Source: Bacillota bacterium (GTDB lineage Bacteria > Bacillota > Clostridia > Acetivibrionales > DTU013). Taken from it: a stretch of DNA of 64,000 nucleotides. Where the stretch lies: NCBI GenBank assembly GCA_023435745.1, contig JAEZMD010000005.1, positions 10,159-74,158 of the forward strand. Reading direction: 5' to 3'. Each line of letters begins with the position of its first letter. Position 1 is the stretch's first letter. This document shows, in pieces, positions 25,559 through 34,064 of this stretch. Below the pieces are notes generated by a model. That model did not search any database, was not told the DNA's origin, and saw only the letters and a list, made by a program, of their open reading frames with translations. The position numbers and the translations under genes were made by a program.

Positions 25559-26614
25559 ATGATGAAAAAATTGTTATTAGTTTTTATTATGGTTTTTGCG
25601 ATTACTGCTGCAAGCATACCGGCTTTTGCACAGGAGGAACCTGTATTGACCCCAAATGATACAGCACAGGCTAGTAGTTTTTCAGACATTGCAAAGCACT
25701 GGGGAAAAGATTCGATCATGAACACTGCAGAATATATACATTTTTTAGCGGAGGATGGGAAATTCATGCCGGATAAGGCATTGACCAGAAGCGAATTTGT
25801 ACTGATGCTACAGAAGTCTCTGGGGATTCAGATCATGTATTTCAGGGAGACGGATATTAATGAATTCTTCAGCGATGTAACGAATGAGGCTGTGTATGCC
25901 TCTGCGTTGTTTGATTTGAGTGTAGCCAATATTATCGATGATGAGGACCTCTTCAGACCTAATGACATTCTAAATAGGGAAGAGATGGTGCATTATATTA
26001 TGAATGCCTACCGTTATAAAGCCGGAGATACCTATAAGTTGATCAAGCTGGCATATAAGCCCTTTGCAGACGATGACAGAATAAACCCGGTATTCAGTGG
26101 TGACATTACGCTGGCTGATTATTATGGGATTATCAAAAGGCCGTTGAGCAACAAATTCTTTGCTAAAGATACCGCTACCAGGGCACAAGGCGCAACGGTG
26201 ATCGACAGGCTTCTGAAGCTGCTGGAGAAGGAAGCGGCAGAGCAGGAGGCATCACAAGTATTGGTCAAACCATCTGCACATGCGAAGGATGGCCTTGTCA
26301 TCATGAAGCTGGCCATTACGAATAACACTAAGAAAGAAGTTTATATATCACATAGCTCAGGGCAGAAGGTTGATTTTCAGCTGCTGGATTCAGACCGGGA
26401 AGTATTATACACCTGGTCAGCGGACAAGTCGTTTATTATGGCCCTGACTGGGACCATTGTAAGCCCCGGAGAAACGCTTGAATTCAATGAAGCGGTGGAA
26501 GTGAACATTTATGGAGATGTTCTTGAGAAGGCAGAATTTTTGAAAGCCTATATTACCGGCACCTCTGAAGATTTCACCGTGAATGTAGATGGGTATGAGA
26601 CAGAAATTGGATAG
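25559..26614 (+). CDS. SLH-domain protein with BsuPI proteinase-inhibitor domain
   Basis: This 351-residue secreted protein has a signal peptide ending near AFA (residue 24). SLH-like modules at about residues 35-215 include FSDIAKHWGKDSIMNTAEY, FMPDKALTRSEFVLMLQK, FSDVTNEAVYASALFDLSVANII and FRPNDILNREEMVHYI. The C-terminal 100 residues resemble the BsuPI intracellular proteinase-inhibitor domain (LAITNNTKKEVYISHSSGQKVDFQLLDSD, then SPGETLEF). The start is placed at 25559, 5 bases after GAGGTGA; 25562 is equally possible. The fusion would display a BsuPI-like domain on the wall. A terminator-like 12-bp hairpin lies downstream (26673-26699). Confidence 0.8.
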   Translation: MMKKLLLVFIMVFAITAASIPAFAQEEPVLTPNDTAQASSFSDIAKHWGKDSIMNTAEYIHFLAEDGKFMPDKALTRSEFVLMLQKSLGIQIMYFRETDINEFFSDVTNEAVYASALFDLSVANIIDDEDLFRPNDILNREEMVHYIMNAYRYKAGDTYKLIKLAYKPFADDDRINPVFSGDITLADYYGIIKRPLSNKFFAKDTATRAQGATVIDRLLKLLEKEAAEQEASQVLVKPSAHAKDGLVIMKLAITNNTKKEVYISHSSGQKVDFQLLDSDREVLYTWSADKSFIMALTGTIVSPGETLEFNEAVEVNIYGDVLEKAEFLKAYITGTSEDFTVNVDGYETEIG

Positions 26615-26634
26615 GCATTCTTGCAATCATGCCC

Positions 26635-26699
26635 GCTCAAGAATAATACATAATTGTTTTTGAGCTTGAAAAATTAAAAACTATATGATAGTTTTTAAT
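26635..26699 (+). terminator. Hairpins after the SLH-BsuPI gene
   Basis: GCTCAA (26635-26640) can pair with TTGAGC (26660-26665), and a perfect AT-rich 12-bp stem with a 3-base loop (26673-26684 with 26688-26699) follows. The stem carries its own T-run in the 3' arm. It is a probable transcription end for the SLH gene. Confidence 0.5.
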
Positions 26700-26728
26700 G
26701 GTATATTTAGGATACGGAAAGGGACGAC

Positions 26729-26995
26729 CTTAATGAACTCATTGAAGTCCTATAATCGAAAACTCTGCTCCGTGCAAAGACCACAAAACTTAAGTCGGCG
26801 ATGCTTTGCTCGGAGCCTGAATTCATTAAGTAGCTGATGTTGAAATTGTAATACGCCTCGAAGCTCTTTATACTTTGTATGTAAAGGTTTTGTTTGTGTT
26901 ATCTTTTTCAACATAAGTTATTTATGAGAGTCAGGAATAAGGATTGTTTTTAAAGGACAAAACTGCAGCAGGCACAGCCAAAACTGCAGTTTTTT
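26729..26995. ncRNA. Palindromic element or structured RNA with terminator
   Basis: No gene is visible in the 443 bases between 26615 and 27057. The stretch holds a nested fold: an outer stem of CTTAATGAA (26729-26737) with TTCATTAAG (26822-26830), and an inner stem of GCTCCG-T-GCAAAG (26767-26779) with CTTTGC-T-CGGAGC (26804-26816). A TATAAT lies at 26751-26756. A clean Rho-independent terminator (26959-26968 with 26984-26993, then T-run) ends the region without any obvious gene to terminate. A small RNA of about 230 nt is one reading; a decayed mobile palindrome is the other. Confidence 0.4.
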
Positions 26996-27057
26996 ATTGA
27001 ATAAGATTCAGTAGTGGTCTTTGCTTCAACCAAGAAAAATCTGGGGGGAGCGGAGAT

Positions 27058-27357
27058 ATGAAATATATTAAGGCACAGGATGTGCTACCAAGAGAAGTAA
27101 TAGAGATAATTCAAGAATATGTAGATGGTGGATTTTTATATATACCCCGTAAAAATGGCAAACAGAAAGCTTGGGGAGAAAACAGCGGGACAAAGCATAG
27201 TTTGAAGGAAAGAAATAAGCAAATATACTGTGAATACAAGTCCGGTGCATCAGTTTCAGAGTTAACGAAGATTTATTATCTTTCTGAGCAAAGCATTAGA
27301 AGGATAGTAAATCAAGAAAAGCTGGCATTCTCAAATTCTTTACATAATCATTTGTGA
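27058..27357 (+). CDS. CD3324-family small DNA-binding protein (Mor-like)
   Basis: The 99-residue product has a GGGGGGAGCGGAG-type ribosome binding site. The pattern AQDVLPREVIEIIQEYVDGGFLYIPRKNGKQKAWGE followed by RNKQIYCEYKSGASVSELTKIYYLSEQSIRRIV matches the CD3324 family: a short beta/helix part and a C-terminal helix-turn-helix similar to the Mor activator. It is likely a small transcription factor. It stands alone between palindromic non-coding elements. The target is unknown. Confidence 0.75.
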   Translation: MKYIKAQDVLPREVIEIIQEYVDGGFLYIPRKNGKQKAWGENSGTKHSLKERNKQIYCEYKSGASVSELTKIYYLSEQSIRRIVNQEKLAFSNSLHNHL

Positions 27358-27499
27358 AATTGATATGTTAGTAATACCTGTGTTATGGTTTTATTGTAAC
27401 TGGTTTTACCAGCAAAATATCTTTCACAAACATGAACAGATCAATTCCGATTATACTGTTTATTCAGAATGATATGTGAAGAAAGGAACGAAAATAGTT

Positions 27500-27685
27500 A
27501 TGGCATCAAAAACACATAGAGGCAAAACATTATGGAAGCTGCCATCACATGGCAGAGGTACCTGTCCGGTATGTAAGGCTACTAGAATTAAGGTTTTGTA
27601 TGAAATAATTGCAGGAGATGGTGCTAAAATAAAGGTTTGCAAAAGATGTCAGAGTAAGAAGATAGCTTCGATTGCAGGTCTTTGA
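27500..27685 (+). CDS. Small zinc-ribbon protein
   Basis: The start is placed at ATG 27500, with GAAAGGA upstream; an in-frame GTG at 27476 has no ribosome binding site. This gives 61 residues. CPVC and CKRC pairs about 27 residues apart form a zinc ribbon, and the protein is basic (KTHRGKTLWK, KRCQSKK). I do not recognise a named family; the look is that of small ribosome- or nucleic-acid-associated zinc ribbons. Its stop is 29 bp before the terminal-inverted-repeat element. Confidence 0.6.
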   Translation: MASKTHRGKTLWKLPSHGRGTCPVCKATRIKVLYEIIAGDGAKIKVCKRCQSKKIASIAGL

Positions 27686-27713
27686 CCTGCATGGATACCG
27701 AAAGAAGGAAAGG

Positions 27714-27843
27714 GACGCTACTCGTTTTTGCAGTTTTTGAACAGAATTCTTCATAATAAAGCTTGTTTTATAGATATTTGTCCATGATTACAGGCTGTAT
27801 AGAGCAAAATTCTGTTCAAAAGTTGAAATACTGAGTAGTGTCG
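27714..27843. mobile_element. MITE-like element with imperfect terminal inverted repeats
   Basis: The left arm 27714-27748 and right arm 27808-27842 are inverted copies. The inner 14 bp TTTTGAACAGAATT / AATTCTGTTCAAAA (27735-27748, 27808-27821) are perfect, and the outer GAC-R-CTACTC / GAGTAG-Y-GTC is nearly so. The 59-bp centre has no coding capacity. The arrangement is that of a non-autonomous insertion element of about 130 bp. A clear target-site duplication is not visible. Confidence 0.5.
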
Positions 27844-27876
27844 TGTCTTAGTCAACCTGAAGTAACTAATTCTGTA

Positions 27877-27941
27877 GCATCCACCAGAAAGGCCGGCTTC
27901 AAGGGCTAGAGAGCGGCATCCACCAGAAGGGTCAGCTTCAA
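27877..27941. repeat. 39-bp-spaced tandem duplication
   Basis: A 26-bp unit at 27877-27902 recurs at 27916-27941 with 23 of 26 identities and an offset of 39 bp (13 codons). On the minus strand it reads as a repeated hydrophobic peptide (LKPAFLVDAT / LKLTLLVDAA) at the end of an open stretch (27906-28094) that looks like a remnant of another protein. Apart from this, 27844-28097 shows no gene I can support. Confidence 0.5.
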
Positions 27942-28097
27942 AGATTGGATAGCTGCGTCAAGGCTCGATCTTGTTTGAATTCCCTTTGTACAGCTTTCCA
28001 GCACACTCCTTATGGCATGCTCATAGCAGTTTTTTTGCTCTATTTTAGGCTCTTCCCTTCTATCGTCCGTAAACAGGATTAGTGAGCTTTCACTTCG

Positions 28098-28703
28098 ATG
28101 AGTACCTTTTATCAGTGCATGAAGGAGAGCCATTTTTGGCTGACCTCCTCCGACGATTATGTTTATGCGGCCATCCTCGCTGTAACGGAGCTGGATGTAG
28201 AGAAGGCTATGGGAGAAGTTGAAACTTGTTACACCATGCTTAATGATAAAGGCTTTCATAGGGGTAATAATCTTCAGACTCTTTCACATATACTTGCCGT
28301 GGGTGAGGAAAGCGCTTTTGACAAGTGTAATAAGGCTGCCTGGATATTCAAAGGCTTGAAAGAAAGAGGATGCACCTTGAATAATTATGGACTGGCTTGC
28401 ATTGGAGTCCTGGCCCTGGTAGCTACTGATGTTCAAAAAGTCACAGAGGAAGTTGCGGAGGCTTACGATTATATATATGAAAAAGAGGGATATGGGTTCT
28501 GGAGCATTGATAAAACGACAAGAGCTATGCTGGCAGCTTCGATGGTCGCCGATTTCTATATTGACGGGATCCAGAAAGGGATATTACAGGTGACCTTGGG
28601 TAACAGTATTCATGCGATCCTAATTGCACAACAGCAGGCCGCGGTGGCGGCTGCATGCGCCGCAAGCGCAGCTAGTGCTTCGGCGGCCTCTTCGGGCACA
28701 TAA
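28098..28703 (+). pseudogene. DUF4003 family gene, 5'-truncated
   Basis: The 201 residues match the C-terminal part of DUF4003 proteins: FWLTSSDDYVYAAILAV, LQTLSHILAVGEE, NYGLACIGVLALVATDV, GFWSIDKTTRAMLAASMVADFY and an Ala/Ser-rich end with IAQQQAAVAAACAAS. Complete members are about 320-340 residues, so the N-terminal third to half is missing. In-frame stops occur just upstream and there is no convincing ribosome binding site. Upstream DNA instead carries an unrelated open stretch on the opposite strand, suggesting a deletion or inversion joint near 28095. It is probably a non-functional remnant. Confidence 0.7.
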
Positions 28704-28766
28704 AGCAGGATGTTGACAGGGGCTTATGGAGTAATACTTTCAGCCTTTATATAAATAGCTATGAAA

Positions 28767-28783
28767 GGTCGAATAATGTCGAA
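28767..28783 (+). promoter_or_regulatory. Tandem Spo0A-like boxes
   Basis: GGTCGAA (28767-28773) and TGTCGAA (28777-28783), one helical turn apart, match the Spo0A box TGTCGAA (the second exactly). They lie 20 bp upstream of the -35 of the DUF2569/ABC exporter promoter. Tandem boxes on one helix face are typical of Spo0A targets in Bacillus and Clostridium. Confidence 0.5.
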
Positions 28784-28803
28784 CAGTTTTCTCACTGGAA
28801 CAC

Positions 28804-28833
28804 TTGTTCTGCCCGTTGTGTTTGTGATATACT
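28804..28833 (+). promoter_or_regulatory. Promoter for the membrane protein-ABC exporter operon
   Basis: -35 TTGTTC (28804-28809), 18-bp spacer, -10 TATACT (28828-28833), 27 bp before the start codon at 28861. Confidence 0.5.
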
Positions 28834-28860
28834 GCAATTAGTTTTTTGGGGGAGGACAAA

Positions 28861-29370
28861 ATGAACGAATTCAGGAAGGCTTATGAGTATAATGAAGAAA
28901 CCGGAGTAAGCGGTTTTTTGATGATTCTTTTTTTAATGCTGATCTCGCTTGAGCCTCTTCTGGCTTTGATTTCGGTTTCACTTATATACCCGCGGATGAA
29001 CGCTGGTATTCTTGGGGCAGTATTTGCTGTGGCAGCTGTCGTTTATGGATTGTTTTCCCTATTTGCAGGCATAGCTCTTAAAAAGCAGGCTGCGTTTGCC
29101 ATTACTGCTGTAAAGTCATTTTTAATCTTCAGAGTCATATTTCTGATCCCCTTCACATGTATGATAATATCTCGGCAGATCAATGAGATCCCCTATTTAA
29201 AGGCATCACCGGAATATGCGGAGGCTAAAGGAAGTCTGACGATGTCACTTATCATTGACATTGCTTATGTGATCATATTCAGCGTAGGCTGGTATATATA
29301 CCTGCGAAGATCAAGAAGGGTGAAGGAAGAGTTCTTGTTACGAAAGCAGTATCTGGGGAAACACGTCTAA
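28861..29370 (+). CDS. DUF2569-like membrane protein
   Basis: This 169-residue integral membrane protein has four predicted TM helices (about 20-40, 50-72, 80-103 and 130-152), starting at the ATG after GGGGGAGGA. A short N-terminal soluble segment (NEFRKAYEYNEETGVSGF) and the basic C-terminal tail (RRSRRVKEEFLLRKQY) are cytoplasmic by the positive-inside rule. It resembles the DUF2569 family (GVSGFLMILFLMLISLEPLLAL). It is 21 bp upstream of the ABC exporter genes and probably co-transcribed; a role in export is possible but unproven. Confidence 0.65.
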   Translation: MNEFRKAYEYNEETGVSGFLMILFLMLISLEPLLALISVSLIYPRMNAGILGAVFAVAAVVYGLFSLFAGIALKKQAAFAITAVKSFLIFRVIFLIPFTCMIISRQINEIPYLKASPEYAEAKGSLTMSLIIDIAYVIIFSVGWYIYLRRSRRVKEEFLLRKQYLGKHV

Positions 29371-29391
29371 AATGATAGGACTGTAGATTGT

Positions 29392-31161
29392 ATGGCTGAA
29401 TTTAAATGGGTGTGGGGTTATGTAAAAAAATATAAACGCATTTTTTTTACTGCGCTGGCATTAGTTGTGGTTATGAATTTGTTGAACATGATTAACCCCT
29501 ACGTACAGGGAATGATCGTAGATCGGGTAATCAAGGACGGGCAGACCGGCATTCTTCTTTCCCTGGTTATGATCATGATTGTTGCAACACTGGCTAAGTC
29601 AGTAATCAGATACGTTTATTTGTATATTTTCGAGTTTGTCTCTCAGAGTGTAGTCTTCAACGCCAGAGAATCAATTTTTAAAAGGATCCAGGAGCTGGAT
29701 TTTGAATTTTTTGATCAAACAAAAACGGGTGATATTATGGCCCGTATGACGGGTGATATGGAAGCGGTCAGGCATTTTACCGCATATGTCATATATTCCC
29801 TGTTTATGCATGCGATCACCTTCATTTCTGTCATGGCAATTCTTTTTTCTATTAATGCGACATTTTCACTGATCCTTCTGGCGGTTACTCCTATTACCGG
29901 GTATTTTGCCATAAAACTGACAGGTAAGGTCAAACCGGCATTTGCTGCCATCAGGGAACAGTTTTCAAAACTGAATTCAGTCGTACAGGAAAGCATAAGC
30001 GGGAACCGGGTCATTAAAGCCTTTGCCAGAGAAGATTACGAGATCTATAAATTCTCTCGTGAGAATGCGGGCTTCAGAGATAGTAACATTAATGCGGCCA
30101 GAATCTGGGAGAAGTACCTGCCTGTGTTGGATTCACTGGCTGGCGGGCTATCGGTAGTGATTATCCTGGTAGGCGGCATCATGGTCATTGGGGGAAATAT
30201 CACACTTGGAGAGCTCGTTACATTTAACAGCTTCATCTGGGCGCTGAACAACCCAATGAGGATGGTTGGCTGGCTGATCAATGATACACAGAGATTTGCC
30301 GCATCAGCGGAAAAGATCATGCGTATGCTGGAAAGAGAGCCCAGAATCACGGGAGGCGAACAGGCGGAAGAGGTTGAAAAGCTCGAAGGCAGGGTGGAAT
30401 TTAGAGATGTTTGCTTTTGCTATGGCGGGGCGCCTGTGCTGGAGGATGTCTGCTTCAGGGCCTTTCCGGGGCAGACGGTGGCTATCATAGGGCCTACAGG
30501 CTCCGGTAAATCCACTCTTATCAGTTTGATATCCAGATTTTACGATTGTACGGATGGCAGGATATTTATCGACGGCAAAGATATTAAGGAGTACGAGCCA
30601 AGGGAACTGAGAAAGAGCATTGCCGTCGCTATGCAGGACATATTCCTGTTTTCTGATACGATCGAAGGAAATATAGCCTACGGCGTACCGGAGGCAACTG
30701 TGGACAAGGTCGTTTGGGCAGCTGAAATGGCAGGTGCTCATGGGTTTATCACTGAATTCAGCGAGGGATATGATACTATAATCGGCGAACGCGGCGTTGG
30801 ACTGTCCGGCGGACAGAAGCAAAGGATCGCACTGGCTCGAGCGCTGATCAGGGATCCATCTATAATTATTCTGGATGATACAACCTCCAGTGTAGATATC
30901 GAAACAGAGCATGAGATTTTTCACTCACTGAAGGAATTTTATATGGACAAGACAGCATTTATCATTGCGCACAGGATTTCTTCCGTCCGAAACGCAGACC
31001 TGATCCTTGTGCTGGATTCGGGCAAAATCATTGAACGAGGTACCCATGAAGAGCTGCTGGCGGCAAAGGGATACTACTACAGCGTATTTATGAATCAGTA
31101 CGGTGATTTTGACAAACAGGTCAGGGAAGGAGGCGAACCGGTTGGCGAGAAACAAGTTTGA
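29392..31161 (+). CDS. Heterodimeric ABC exporter subunit A (degenerate Walker B)
   Basis: This 589-residue half-transporter has six TM helices (about 1-300) and a nucleotide-binding domain: Walker A GPTGSGKST, Q-loop AMQDIFLF, signature LSGGQKQR, Walker B IIILDDTTSSVD and the H-loop AHRIS. The catalytic Glu after Walker B is replaced by Asp (LDD), as in the TM287/BmrC-type subunit of heterodimeric exporters, so this half carries the degenerate ATP site. It pairs with the next gene, which overlaps its 3' end. The transported substrate is unknown: drugs, lipids or peptides are common for the family. Confidence 0.93.
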   Translation: MAEFKWVWGYVKKYKRIFFTALALVVVMNLLNMINPYVQGMIVDRVIKDGQTGILLSLVMIMIVATLAKSVIRYVYLYIFEFVSQSVVFNARESIFKRIQELDFEFFDQTKTGDIMARMTGDMEAVRHFTAYVIYSLFMHAITFISVMAILFSINATFSLILLAVTPITGYFAIKLTGKVKPAFAAIREQFSKLNSVVQESISGNRVIKAFAREDYEIYKFSRENAGFRDSNINAARIWEKYLPVLDSLAGGLSVVIILVGGIMVIGGNITLGELVTFNSFIWALNNPMRMVGWLINDTQRFAASAEKIMRMLEREPRITGGEQAEEVEKLEGRVEFRDVCFCYGGAPVLEDVCFRAFPGQTVAIIGPTGSGKSTLISLISRFYDCTDGRIFIDGKDIKEYEPRELRKSIAVAMQDIFLFSDTIEGNIAYGVPEATVDKVVWAAEMAGAHGFITEFSEGYDTIIGERGVGLSGGQKQRIALARALIRDPSIIILDDTTSSVDIETEHEIFHSLKEFYMDKTAFIIAHRISSVRNADLILVLDSGKIIERGTHEELLAAKGYYYSVFMNQYGDFDKQVREGGEPVGEKQV

Positions 31162-32926
31162 TATAGATGAAGAGCTTGATTCCAAATTTGACTTTAAACA
31201 ACTAAAAAGGCTGCTTGGCTATCTGAAGCCCTACAGAGGGAAGGTTGTGTCAACGGTGCTGCTGATGCTGACAGCCAGTGCGCTTGCGCTGCTTGGGCCT
31301 TATCTGGTAAAGGTGGCGATCGACGAAAGGATCCCTCAAAAGGATATTGGCGGACTTGCGGTGCTGGCACTGCTTTTTTTGGCTACATTGATTTTCAATG
31401 CCATCTGCATGAAATACAGGATCAGGACAATGACCTTTATCGGGCAGAGCATCCTGTATAATATCCGAAAGGACTTGTTTATCCACCTGCAAAAGCTGCC
31501 ATTCAGCTATTACGACAGCAGACCTCATGGAAAGATCCTTGTCAGGGTTGTCAACTATGTCAATTCGCTTAGTGACCTTTTGTCAAACGGGATTATCAAT
31601 TTGATAACAGACATGTTTACCCTGATGGCTATTATTGGCTTTATGTTGTTTCTCAATGTCAAACTGGCGTTGATTTGCATGACCGGGCTACCCCTTCTGA
31701 TTATTGTTACAATGCTGTTGAAAAGCGCCCAGCGCAGAGCATGGCAGAAGGTAAGCAGAAAGCAGGCAAATATGAACGCCTATATACATGAGAGCATTTG
31801 TGGGGTTAAGGTGACGCAGTCCTTTGCCAGGGAGAAGGAAACGATAGACATTTTTCTTAATCAGAGCGGTGAATACAGGAAGTCCTGGATGTCGGCCGTA
31901 AAGATACAGTTTTTAATGTGGCCTTTCATTGACATCATATCTGTATCAAGTGTTGCTGCAGTCTTTTTCTTCGGAGTACGATGGCTTGGCACAGGAGGAG
32001 TCACCGTAGGCATCATCATTGCGTTTATCAGCTACATCTGGCGTTTTTGGGAGCCTGTAAGCAACCTGGGTAACTTCTACAATGCAATTATCAATGCGGT
32101 GGCTTATCTGGAAAGAATTTTTGAAACGATTGATGAAAAACCTCTTGTCGACAACCTGCCCGGCGCCGTAGAGATGCCGCCAATAGAGGGAAATGTCGAA
32201 TTCAGGGAGGTTGTTTTCAGCTATGAAAAAGACGAAGTCATCCTTGACAATGTGAGCTTTTTTGTGAAGCCCGGAGAAGCAGTTGCGCTGGTTGGTCCGA
32301 CAGGAGCGGGAAAATCCACGGTTGTGAATCTGATAAGCAGGTTTTATGATATTAGTTCGGGCAGTGTGACGATAGACGGAAAAGATGTCAGAAGTGTAAC
32401 GCTGGAGTCTCTCAGAAGACAAATGGGGATTATGCTGCAGGATACTTTCATTTTCTCCGGTACCATTATGGATAATATAAAGTACAGCAGACTGGATGCC
32501 ACGGATGAGCAGGCCATAGAGGCTGCAAAGGCAGTGAAAGCGCATGAATTTATCGCTGCCTTTCCGGATGGCTATTATACAGAGGTCAATGAAAGGGGTT
32601 CCAGGCTTTCGGTGGGACAGAGGCAGCTGATATCCTTTGCCAGAGCGCTGTTGGCAGATCCGAGGATACTGGTACTGGACGAGGCGACCTCCAGTATTGA
32701 CACAAAAACCGAAATGGCGCTGCAGGAAGGCTTGCAAAGATTGCTGAAAGGCCGTACGTCCTTCATTATCGCACATAGACTATCCACCATAAAAAATGCA
32801 GACAAAATAATGTATATTGAGGATGGAAAGATAGTTGAACAGGGTACGCATGATGAGTTAATGGCCCAGGACGGCGCGTACCACAAGCTTTATACGGCTC
32901 AATACAGACTGCTGGATGCCATATAG
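31142..32926 (+). CDS. Heterodimeric ABC exporter subunit B (canonical ATP site)
   Basis: TTG 31142 is chosen as start because AAGGAGG (31127-31133) lies 8 bases before it; the upstream in-frame start at 31103 lacks a site. The 594-residue half-transporter has an N-terminal acidic extension, six TM helices, Walker A GPTGAGKST, Q-loop MLQDTFIF, signature LSVGQRQL (Gly to Val at position 3), intact Walker B ILVLDEATSSID with catalytic Glu, and H-loop AHRLS. Together with subunit A this gives one active and one degenerate ATP site. The genes overlap by 20 bp. Confidence 0.93.
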   Translation: MARNKFDIDEELDSKFDFKQLKRLLGYLKPYRGKVVSTVLLMLTASALALLGPYLVKVAIDERIPQKDIGGLAVLALLFLATLIFNAICMKYRIRTMTFIGQSILYNIRKDLFIHLQKLPFSYYDSRPHGKILVRVVNYVNSLSDLLSNGIINLITDMFTLMAIIGFMLFLNVKLALICMTGLPLLIIVTMLLKSAQRRAWQKVSRKQANMNAYIHESICGVKVTQSFAREKETIDIFLNQSGEYRKSWMSAVKIQFLMWPFIDIISVSSVAAVFFFGVRWLGTGGVTVGIIIAFISYIWRFWEPVSNLGNFYNAIINAVAYLERIFETIDEKPLVDNLPGAVEMPPIEGNVEFREVVFSYEKDEVILDNVSFFVKPGEAVALVGPTGAGKSTVVNLISRFYDISSGSVTIDGKDVRSVTLESLRRQMGIMLQDTFIFSGTIMDNIKYSRLDATDEQAIEAAKAVKAHEFIAAFPDGYYTEVNERGSRLSVGQRQLISFARALLADPRILVLDEATSSIDTKTEMALQEGLQRLLKGRTSFIIAHRLSTIKNADKIMYIEDGKIVEQGTHDELMAQDGAYHKLYTAQYRLLDAI

Positions 32927-33002
32927 GGAAGCAAACCGGCTATACAGCCAACGATAGCCAACCATACAGCAAATCATACAACCAACCCTGTGCAGCTGAC
33001 TG

Positions 33003-33890
33003 TCAGAAGCCGGCAGGAAAGACAAACGGAAGCGCTTTATGGAACATTTCGAGCACGGCCTTATCGGCAAGGATGATCTCGCCGTCGCGATTAAAGGGTA
33101 TAGGCTTGTCCAATGTGATTTCGACCCTTTTGGAGCGGAGCAGATGAACCCCGGGAATTGTGCGGTGAAGACCTTTCATGTATTTGGGGAATAGCCGCAA
33201 TATCTGAAGTCTTGTCATGGCTTCCACAAAACAAATGTCAAACATTCCGTCACCGATCAAGGCGTCGGGCAGAGCATGGACTCCGCCGCCATAATATCTG
33301 CCGTTTCCCGCCGCGATCAGCAGGCATCTGCCCGATAGTACATCTTCATCAGTTTTCAATTCCATTTGCTCATTCCTGCAGTTAATAATCGTTGAGAGAA
33401 TACCAAGAATATAGGCCATTTTCCCCGATATAAGTGGCAGCTTCTTAAAATGTACGGTATGATAAGCGACCTGTGCATCAAACCCGAGAGACATAATATT
33501 GATAAAATATTTATCATTGGCCTTTGCGTAATCAATAAGCCGTTCAGCACCTTCAATTGTCTTCGGGATAATGTCGTCAGGAATTTTTTCACCGACGATA
33601 CTGCGGATAAAATCATTTCCGGAGCCGCAAGGAAGCACAGCCAAGCTGCTGCCGCTTCCGGCCATGCCATTGAGCACCTCGTTCAGCGTCCCGTCGCCCC
33701 CTACGGAGTAGATTCTCAGTGTCTGAGAAGAGCTTTGCATCTTTGCAATTTCTGTGGCATGGCCCGGGTATTCTGTAACGACAATTTCATGTGAATAGCC
33801 GTGACTTTCACAGTATTCCTGTATTTCAGGTATATATTTTACCGTTTTCCCTTTTCCTGCTGCCGGATTTACTATAAAAAAGTGCTTCAT
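33003..33890 (-). CDS. Diacylglycerol/lipid kinase (YegS/BmrU family)
   Basis: This is a 295-residue cytoplasmic kinase of the diacylglycerol-kinase catalytic fold: IVNPAAGKGK at the N-terminus, the GGDGTLNEVLNG nucleotide loop, LPCGSGNDFIRS, and the C-terminal beta-sandwich ending PIPFNRDGEI. The start is MKHFFIVNPAAG, with AAGGCGGAA as ribosome binding site; an in-frame ATG six codons upstream lacks one. It probably phosphorylates diacylglycerol or a related lipid for phospholipid recycling. It is convergent with the ABC exporter genes. Confidence 0.9.
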   Translation of the reverse strand: MKHFFIVNPAAGKGKTVKYIPEIQEYCESHGYSHEIVVTEYPGHATEIAKMQSSSQTLRIYSVGGDGTLNEVLNGMAGSGSSLAVLPCGSGNDFIRSIVGEKIPDDIIPKTIEGAERLIDYAKANDKYFINIMSLGFDAQVAYHTVHFKKLPLISGKMAYILGILSTIINCRNEQMELKTDEDVLSGRCLLIAAGNGRYYGGGVHALPDALIGDGMFDICFVEAMTRLQILRLFPKYMKGLHRTIPGVHLLRSKRVEITLDKPIPFNRDGEIILADKAVLEMFHKALPFVFPAGF

Positions 33891-34064
33891 TCTGTTCCGC
33901 CTTAACATTTATTTATTGGGAATATTATATCAATTTAATATTCTGAACACCAGTGGTAATCATGAATATATATGTCTGTCATGAGCATCTGGAAATATTA
34001 GTTTTACAGGCTTATGCAGGATTTTTTTTTAAAATGGCGAATATAATTATGTGAGGTGGGAAAA

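Noticed and set aside
31946..32776. 276-codon open frame antisense to the second ABC exporter subunit
   Set aside because: It mirrors a strongly conserved gene on the plus strand and has no start signals or recognisable motifs.
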